DNA of 19,209 nucleotides from Porticoccaceae bacterium (lineage in GTDB: Bacteria > Pseudomonadota > Gammaproteobacteria > Pseudomonadales > Porticoccaceae). The position numbers and the translations under genes were made by a program. Under the pieces are notes generated by a model, which was not told the origin of the DNA, searched no databases, and saw only the letters and a program-made list of their open reading frames with translations. Shown one piece after another: positions 13,828-19,209 of this stretch. The stretch spans positions 1 to 19,209 of the forward strand of contig JALNZZ010000025.1 of NCBI GenBank assembly GCA_023229065.1, read 5' to 3'. Within the stretch, counting starts at the first letter, position 1. Each line of letters opens with the position of its first letter.

Positions 13828-15051
13828 TCAGGCCAACGCAGGTAGCTTGCGACCGCGTAGAAAGTCCACTTGCCGCTCATGGGTGAGATGCTGTTGCGGC
13901 GTGAAACCGCGAAAGAGCTGAGCCGGGGAGGAAGGCAGAGGGTCTGTATCACAGAAGCTCAGCTCTTCTTGAGTAATCAGGGCGCGGTCGATCAGCATTT
14001 CCCACGGGTTGGCCATCTGAAGTAAATCGACCAAGTGAGCGACGGTGTCTTCCAGGCACAGATCGGCATTCCAGCGGCTGTCGACGGGTGGATCGAAAGG
14101 GGCGATGGCCAGGCGCAGTTCCAGCGGCAGGGCTTCTGCCTGTTCCAATTCCTGGCACAGGGTCATCAGAGCCGCGCCGCAGCTAACGGCATGGAGCAGG
14201 TGTTCCTCTTCGTTGGCGAGGGTGGAAAACTGTATAAAGATAGCGTTGTGCTGGGCCTGTAGTCGGGTGCCCCGAAATAGATTGGCAGCCTGTTCGACGC
14301 GCTGATCAATCGTATTGAGGACGCTGCAGAGATGGTCACTATTGAGCTGGGCGCGCAGGCGTGGCAGGTTGGTGAGGTTGAAAGCAAGGATGCAGTGGCG
14401 ATCATGCTCCGGCGCTGGCTGGTTGGTGTTAACGTTGAGCAGTGGGTCGAGACGACGCTCCAGCAGACTCAGCTCGTCCAGACCGTCTTCATCGGGGTCG
14501 GGAGTAGACAGCAAGCTGGCGTTGATCCGCGCCAGTCGTCGTGAAAAGCCCAGGGTGGTGGGCAGCAGCCAGATGGCCAGGACCAGAGTGGAGGCAGCCC
14601 AGGCCCCGAGCGCCCACCACAAAATATCGTGAAAGCGCTCGCTGACCAGTTCTGCGAGCAGTTCAACTTGCACTTCGCCGCGCGGCTCTCTGTCGACGGT
14701 GATCACTGCCCGGTAGCTGGCGAGGGGTTCCCCGGGTCTCAGGGAACCCTGTCCCTGGGCCAGCAGGCGGTTGTTGGTATCCAGCACCGAGGCTCGACCA
14801 ACCAGTGGAGTGTCGCGCACCAGGTTGTCGAGTATCACCTGAATACTGATGATATTGTTGTCCAACAGTGGCTGGCGCACTGCTTCTACCAGCTGGGCCG
14901 CCAGGGTTTCGCCCATGGCCTGTTGCTCTTCCTCGGCCACCAGGGTCAGTTGCAGGCGCAGAACGCCTGCCAGTAGCAAACCGGTAATCAACACGTAGAA
15001 GAATAAAGCCACAAGGGTTTTGCGGCCGATGGTGCGGGATGAGGATGACAT
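13828..15051 (-). CDS. Smp/YtjB-type membrane protein with an enlarged cytoplasmic domain
   Basis: 407 residues from ATG 15051. The open frame reaches 15285, but the extra part overlaps serB and is not family-like. Order of parts: transmembrane helix 1 (about 12-31, TLVALFFYVLITGLLLAGV), a periplasmic region (32-143) with NNIISIQVILDNLVRDTPLVG, transmembrane helix 2 (about 144-163, ILWWALGAWAASTLVLAIWL), then a cytoplasmic region of 240 residues. The first half resembles the E. coli Smp (YtjB) family, which is about 214 residues long and also adjacent and divergent to serB. The rest (about 218-300) has the look of a nucleotidyl-cyclase fold, with AFNLTNLPRL where a cyclase has a metal Asp, so it is probably inactive. 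The fold assignment is inference. Function unknown. Confidence 0.75.
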   Translation of the reverse strand: MSSSSRTIGRKTLVALFFYVLITGLLLAGVLRLQLTLVAEEEQQAMGETLAAQLVEAVRQPLLDNNIISIQVILDNLVRDTPLVGRASVLDTNNRLLAQGQGSLRPGEPLASYRAVITVDREPRGEVQVELLAELVSERFHDILWWALGAWAASTLVLAIWLLPTTLGFSRRLARINASLLSTPDPDEDGLDELSLLERRLDPLLNVNTNQPAPEHDRHCILAFNLTNLPRLRAQLNSDHLCSVLNTIDQRVEQAANLFRGTRLQAQHNAIFIQFSTLANEEEHLLHAVSCGAALMTLCQELEQAEALPLELRLAIAPFDPPVDSRWNADLCLEDTVAHLVDLLQMANPWEMLIDRALITQEELSFCDTDPLPSSPAQLFRGFTPQQHLTHERQVDFLRGRKLPALA

Positions 15052-15116
15052 GTTGCGCAGGCCCTGAGGTGAGCGGGTACGAAGATTGAAGCGTACTATC
15101 TTAGCAGCCGCTGACC

Positions 15117-15122
15117 TATAAT
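15117..15122 (+). promoter_or_regulatory. Consensus -10 box before serB
   Basis: A perfect TATAAT lies 38 bases before the serB GTG, within the 108-base divergent region. No good -35 box is found 16-18 bases upstream, and there is no extended -10 TG, so a transcription activator or simple chance is possible. Confidence 0.4.
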
Positions 15123-15159
15123 GGCGACCCGCTGAAGCTGGTAAGGAACTAATTGGGTC

Positions 15160-16377
15160 GTGGTGAAAGAAATCCTGCTTATCAATGTGTCCGGGGACGA
15201 TAAACCCGGTGTGACCAGTGCTGTGACTGGGGCTCTGGCCCAGTACGGCGCCAATATTCTCGATATTGGCCAGGCGGTGATCCACGACACCCTGTCGCTA
15301 GGTATTCTGGCGGGCATTCCCGATAGTGTGGATTCCGGCCCCCTGTTGAAGGATATCCTGTTTCAGATGCACCGCCTGGCGATGCAGGTTCGCTTCCAGC
15401 CCGTCAGCGAAGAGAGCTACGGCCATTGGGTGGCCCAGCAGGGTAAGCCGCGCCATCTCGTTACCTTGCTGGCGCGGCGCATCGCCGCTGGCCACATCGG
15501 TCGGGTTACAGCGGTATGCGCGGGTCACGGCCTCAATATTGACAAGATCACCCGTTTGTCAGGACGTATCCCTCTCGACCGCATCGACTCCCACAGCAAA
15601 GCCTGTGTCGAGTTCTCGGTGCGCGGCACACCGGCGGATACCGGTATATTTCGCACCGCCCTGCTGGAGATTGCCGCCGAGCTGGATGTGGACATTGCCT
15701 ACCAGGAAGACACAATCTTTCGCCGTCACCGCCGTTTGGTGGTCTTCGATATGGACTCGACCCTGATCGAGGCGGAGGTGATCGATGAGCTGGCAAAGGA
15801 AGCCGGAGTCGGCACTCAAGTGGCGACTATCACCGAAGCTGCCATGCGCGGCGAGATCGATTTTCAGGAAAGCTTCCGGCGCCGGGTTGCTCTGCTGGAA
15901 GGGCTTGATGAAGCTGTACTCGAGCGAGTCGCGGCGCGGCTGAATATGACGGAAGGAGCAGAAGAGCTCATTTCTACGCTGCACAAGCTAGGGTATCGCA
16001 CCGCCATTCTGTCGGGAGGCTTTCAGTATTTTGCGCGCTTGATCCAGCACAAGCTGGGCATTGACTATGTGCATGCCAACGAGCTGGAAATTATCGACGG
16101 CAAGGTTAGCGGTCGGGTAACAGGTACCATTGTCGATGGTCAGCGCAAAGCGGAACTGCTCAAAGCTCTGGCGGCGCGGGAGAATGTTCGCCTTGAGCAG
16201 GTGGTGGCGGTGGGTGATGGTGCCAACGACTTGCCCATGCTCAGCATTGCCGGTCTCGGCATAGCCTTCCGCGCCAAGCCCATCGTGCGCGCCAACGCCA
16301 AGCAGGCAATTTCCAAGCTGGGGCTGGATGGCGTTCTGTATTTGATGGGAATTCGCGACCGCGATATGCAGATTTGA
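15160..16377 (+). CDS. serB: Phosphoserine phosphatase SerB
   Basis: Last step of serine synthesis: dephosphorylates phosphoserine. It has 405 residues, the long Pseudomonas-type form. N-terminal ACT-like modules lie at about 1-85 (LLINVSGDDKPGVTSAVTGAL) and 98-180 (a regulatory pair). The HAD domain begins near 190 with FDMDST (D197 nucleophile, D199 acid), followed by the cap, SGGF (S285), a lysine near 330 (GQRKAELL) and VGDGANDLPML (D353, D357). All catalytic residues are present. The start is GTG: in frame there is a TAA at 15142-15144, so only GTG 15160 or 15163 can serve; AAGGA (15143-15147) is 12 bases away, a long spacing. It converges on fimX with a 68-base gap that holds no clear terminator. 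Confidence 0.95.
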   Translation: MVKEILLINVSGDDKPGVTSAVTGALAQYGANILDIGQAVIHDTLSLGILAGIPDSVDSGPLLKDILFQMHRLAMQVRFQPVSEESYGHWVAQQGKPRHLVTLLARRIAAGHIGRVTAVCAGHGLNIDKITRLSGRIPLDRIDSHSKACVEFSVRGTPADTGIFRTALLEIAAELDVDIAYQEDTIFRRHRRLVVFDMDSTLIEAEVIDELAKEAGVGTQVATITEAAMRGEIDFQESFRRRVALLEGLDEAVLERVAARLNMTEGAEELISTLHKLGYRTAILSGGFQYFARLIQHKLGIDYVHANELEIIDGKVSGRVTGTIVDGQRKAELLKALAARENVRLEQVVAVGDGANDLPMLSIAGLGIAFRAKPIVRANAKQAISKLGLDGVLYLMGIRDRDMQI

Positions 16378-16445
16378 AGGGGCGACAGAGTTAACGGGTG
16401 AGTCGTTGTCCAGTCCCTTGTCAGGCACCTCCCGCCCGGAGCTGA

Positions 16446-18539
16446 TTACTCCTCAGCAAAGTTATATGTCATGTCCCGCCGAGGCTCCGACACATAGTGT
16501 CCCTGAATAAAATTGACACCGGCCTGCCACAAGGCGGGGATGATGGCGGCAGTTTCCACATGGGGTACGATAATCTTGATCTTCTCTCCCTTGATGTCGC
16601 TGATCAGGGTGGTGAGATTCTGTAGCGCTTCGGCCCCCTTCTGTGTTTGCTCAACCAGCACCCCATCGATCTTGGCATAGTCCGGCGACAATTTACGCAG
16701 CATGGCGATGGGGTTGATGGCCAGCCCGAAGTGGGTGAGAGCGGTCTGGGCCCCGAGCTTGTGCAGACTGCTGAGCAATGTCGCCGCCTTGGTGAGATTG
16801 CGGCCGATATCGATTTCTCGCAACTGGAACAACAGCGCGGTAGCGGGTATGCCGGTGTCGTGTAGCAGCGCGGTGAGCCAGGGCAGAAACTGAGGATCGG
16901 TGATGGTAGCCTCGTTGAGGCTGAGAGCCATCTGGGTAGCGGGTGCTTCGCGTAGCTGTGCTGCCAGTGATCTCAGTGCCAGCCCGATAACATGGCGGTC
17001 GAGATCCCGGCCTACTTCGGTGGCGAACAGGCGGTGCAGAAAGTCTTCCGGCCAGCTCTCGCTTAAGGCCTCGTCGTTGATAGACATGCGCACTTCATAG
17101 AATGGCTGGCTGTTGCCGTGCAGTGGAATGAGCGGCTGATAGAGCAGGTGAATCAGATTGCGGCTGATCAGCTGGTGGCCGATGGTGATCAACTCACTGG
17201 CACTGATGTCCGGTGCAGCCATTTCAAAAACCGGCTCATAGAAGTTGGCAGCGTTGTCTGTGTTAGTGGGGATGTCGGCAATCGCCTTCAGGCAGTGGGC
17301 GAGGCAGTCATCTGCAGAGGTACTGACCTCGCTGATAGTGCTGATACCGATACTGAGGGTACAGGAAAAGACGCCATTGCCAGTGTCAAACATCTGCGTT
17401 TTGACCTGGTTGACAAGGCCGTGGGCATAGGCCAGACAGGCCTCGGCTTCGAGACCGGGGCCCACCAGGACGAAGGCATCTTCGCGGATACGGCCAAAAC
17501 TGAGGTCACTATCAATATGTTTTCGGAGGTAGTGCGCCAGTTGGCGAATCCCTTCCTCGGTGACACGGATACCGAGTTTTTTTTGCAGATTGTCGTAGTG
17601 GTCGATCTGCAGGTAGTAGAGCAGGGCGTCCTCGCCAGTCTTGGCGGTACGACGGATGGCCGCATTAATAGTTTCCACCATGTCGTTGACGCGGATCTTG
17701 GCGACGTCTTCTTTGGGCACCATGTCGGCCAAAGTAACACCACCGCGGGCCTGTGGCGCCGGGTGGGTGAGAAAGTCCTTTTTGATCAGCAGCTGTAAAG
17801 CGGGGTCACCGTGATAGTCCACCTGGGACAGAAGGGCTCTGACACTGATCTCCTCGCCACTGGCGGTGATACCGGTAAAGAAAATAGTTTTTGAATCGAG
17901 GGCGTTGTCCTCGTAGAGCAATTTCAGATACTTCTTGAATTCGAACTGATCCTGGCGGGCGATGGTGTCAATGACGGGTGTCAGCACCATGCTGTCGTGA
18001 CCGGGGTGGCCAAAAAAAGAGGCGTAATTGTCGTTGGTCAGAACGAAGGTCCCCTCCTGGATGATGGCGATGCCATCCTGGGAGTTCATCAGCAGGTTTT
18101 CGAAGCGATTTTCAGACTCGGTAAAACGGCGCTGCCAATAGCGTAAACGACGCCGTTGCTCGAGATCGTACAGAGTGCGTTCCACTACCTGGATAAGGTG
18201 CTGATCGGCATCCATGGGAATAACATCGACGGCGCCCATCTTGAGACCCTCGACAATTTCACCGGGGTCGTAGCTGTTGCTGATGAGCAGAACCGGGATG
18301 TCCTTGTTGACCCGGCGTATTTGATGGAAAACTGTTTTTACAGGGATTGCCTGGCTGGCAAACTCTACCAGTGCCAGCTCCCAATTGCGCTCGTGGACTT
18401 TTCTGCTCAGGTCGGCGGCATTCTCGGCATATTGTGGGTGGACCCGATAGTTGGCATTGCGCAACAGACTGGCAAGGCGATTGGCTTCGTCCACATTGTC
18501 GTGGATCAAAAGCAGATTGATATCGTTTTCTCTATCCAT
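16446..18539 (-). CDS. fimX: FimX-like degenerate REC-PAS-GGDEF-EAL protein
   Basis: 697 residues (P. aeruginosa FimX about 691), and next to serB as in Pseudomonas. Order: receiver-like domain (8-125), PAS-like domain (about 140-255), GGDEF-like domain (about 300-437) and EAL-like domain (about 448-690). Each active site is altered. The receiver has E59 in LALVEF where the phospho-acceptor Asp is expected, and no conserved Lys. GGDEF is REDAF (352-356). EAL is EVR (482-484). The DDFGTG metal motif is THFGLA, though KIDGVLVE and a QGHYVSEP tail remain. It is therefore expected not to make or break c-di-GMP but to bind it through the EAL domain and control type IV pilus assembly. AAGGA precedes the ATG by three bases. 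FimX identity is by architecture, size and synteny. Confidence 0.88.
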   Translation of the reverse strand: MDRENDINLLLIHDNVDEANRLASLLRNANYRVHPQYAENAADLSRKVHERNWELALVEFASQAIPVKTVFHQIRRVNKDIPVLLISNSYDPGEIVEGLKMGAVDVIPMDADQHLIQVVERTLYDLEQRRRLRYWQRRFTESENRFENLLMNSQDGIAIIQEGTFVLTNDNYASFFGHPGHDSMVLTPVIDTIARQDQFEFKKYLKLLYEDNALDSKTIFFTGITASGEEISVRALLSQVDYHGDPALQLLIKKDFLTHPAPQARGGVTLADMVPKEDVAKIRVNDMVETINAAIRRTAKTGEDALLYYLQIDHYDNLQKKLGIRVTEEGIRQLAHYLRKHIDSDLSFGRIREDAFVLVGPGLEAEACLAYAHGLVNQVKTQMFDTGNGVFSCTLSIGISTISEVSTSADDCLAHCLKAIADIPTNTDNAANFYEPVFEMAAPDISASELITIGHQLISRNLIHLLYQPLIPLHGNSQPFYEVRMSINDEALSESWPEDFLHRLFATEVGRDLDRHVIGLALRSLAAQLREAPATQMALSLNEATITDPQFLPWLTALLHDTGIPATALLFQLREIDIGRNLTKAATLLSSLHKLGAQTALTHFGLAINPIAMLRKLSPDYAKIDGVLVEQTQKGAEALQNLTTLISDIKGEKIKIIVPHVETAAIIPALWQAGVNFIQGHYVSEPRRDMTYNFAEE

Positions 18540-18615
18540 GTGTCCTTGAACGATTGTTGGGCATAAGCCTGCGGGTCTCGGGAGCCCTTTGCTGCTGTTG
18601 TCGGGCAGGCACTGC

Positions 18616-18644
18616 AGTATATCGCCAAAGACCTGAGCTCACTA
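18616..18644 (-). promoter_or_regulatory. Possible fimX promoter
   Basis: On the minus strand TATACT (18621-18616) is a good -10 box; TAGTGA (18644-18639), 17 bases upstream, matches the -35 consensus at three of six positions. It lies about 77 bases before the fimX start. The match is weak and fimX may also be read through from the PilZ-like gene. Confidence 0.3.
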
Positions 18645-18667
18645 CCGCCGGCCAGGGCGGCAGAGTC

Positions 18668-19209
18668 TTAGGGCAGCTGTTGCCTGTCAAGATCAAACAG
18701 GGTGACTTGAGGGGTCGCTTCGACCGTCCGGCTGAGGCGCACACCGTATCGCTGCTGGCCTTCTATCAGCAGGGCCTGATTGCCTTCAGTAAAGGGGAGC
18801 GAGGGCACCAGCAGGCTCTCTTCGCCGCTGTCAGAGCGCGTCAGAAAGGCAGGAAAAAACGCCGAAGCGCGCTGACTGTCTCTGATCAGAGCAATGGCGC
18901 AGGGAAGGGTGCCCAGGTTGAGAAACTCGATACCCGCCAGGCGGGAAAACGATGTGGTGATCCGGGTCCAGCGCACCAGTCCCAGGCGCCATTGCGGGCT
19001 ACCTGGATCCTGTATGGCGACTAATTCGCCGGGACTGAGATTGTCTGGCATGGCGCCCAGCTCAATGCAGGTGCCGTGGTCACTGATGTTGATTTGAGTG
19101 GCATCAAGCAAGCTCGCAGTCGTTTCGGGCTTCTGCTTGGGGTGGGGGGTATAGGTGATCGGGAGCTCGGGATTGTTGCGCGAAAACCGGAGCCAGCTGA
19201 TATCGATAC
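18668..19209 (-). CDS. PilZ-domain-like protein, C-terminal part (partial)
   Basis: The frame is open from the right edge (19209) to TAA at 18670-18668, about 180 residues; the N-terminus lies outside the window. A TTG at 19111 is an internal codon, not a start. QINISDHGTCIELG holds the PilZ-type N-x-S-x-x-G pattern (NISDHG), followed by a beta-rich segment LGLVRWTRITTSFSRLAGIEFL resembling the end of a PilZ barrel. The RxxxR c-di-GMP motif is not visible in the part present. The C-terminal 80 residues (PFTEGNQALLIEGQQRYGVRLSRTV) look like a second small beta domain. It is 128 bases upstream of fimX on the same strand, so both may act in one c-di-GMP pathway. The PilZ assignment rests on short motifs. 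Confidence 0.65.
   Translation of the reverse strand, partial: IDISWLRFSRNNPELPITYTPHPKQKPETTASLLDATQINISDHGTCIELGAMPDNLSPGELVAIQDPGSPQWRLGLVRWTRITTSFSRLAGIEFLNLGTLPCAIALIRDSQRASAFFPAFLTRSDSGEESLLVPSLPFTEGNQALLIEGQQRYGVRLSRTVEATPQVTLFDLDRQQLP

Noticed and set aside
16378..16445. Terminator between the convergent serB and fimX genes
   Set aside because: No stem of six or more pairs followed by T was found on either strand; short matches such as CGAC/GTCG are too weak.
18645..18660. Terminator after the PilZ-like gene
   Set aside because: CCGCC/GGCGG forms only a five-pair stem with no U-run; it may be incidental in GC-rich DNA.

Overview
The window is a block of chromosomal core genes from a gammaproteobacterium. 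Protein resemblances and gene order (ilvI-ilvH-ilvC; lptM-lysA-dapF-DUF484-xerC; smp-serB-fimX) fit a marine Pseudomonas-like or Cellvibrionales-type lineage such as Microbulbifer. That placement is inferred from recall, not from a search. I see no rRNA, tRNA, CRISPR array, transposase or phage gene.

Left part (1-6126, + strand): the end of the acetolactate synthase large subunit, its regulatory subunit ilvH, and ilvC make the core of branched-chain amino acid synthesis, closed by a strong intrinsic terminator at 1935-1969. A separate two-gene operon follows, encoding a YhaO/SbcD-like nuclease and a YhaN/SbcC-like coiled-coil ATPase that overlap by GTGA. It runs tail-to-tail into a yggE-like gene. 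Between the two lies a 110-nt structured element with perfect 29-bp inverted arms enclosing two smaller hairpins.

Middle part (6127-13540, - strand): rep helicase has its own promoter. It is followed by lptM-lysA-dapF-DUF484-xerC, tightly packed behind a good sigma-70-type promoter (TTGAGG-N17-TATACT). This cluster links LptD/outer-membrane assembly, the last lysine/diaminopimelate steps and chromosome dimer resolution. A yggE-like SIMPL gene lies downstream of xerC, after a perfect 15-bp-arm palindrome. An XRE regulator lies upstream of rep.

Right part (13541-19209): a 31-residue, one-helix membrane protein is read on + from one or two promoters, with a leader hairpin and a strong ribosome binding site. 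An enlarged Smp/YtjB-type membrane protein diverges from serB. serB converges on a FimX-type protein whose receiver, GGDEF and EAL signatures all look degenerate. Upstream of fimX is the C-terminal part of a PilZ-like protein, suggesting a c-di-GMP readout module for type IV pili.

Most of the window is conventional. The parts that deserve a second look are the structured intergenic element, the small membrane protein with its control region, the YhaO/YhaN-like pair with altered metal ligands, and the Smp protein with an extra cyclase-like cytoplasmic region.
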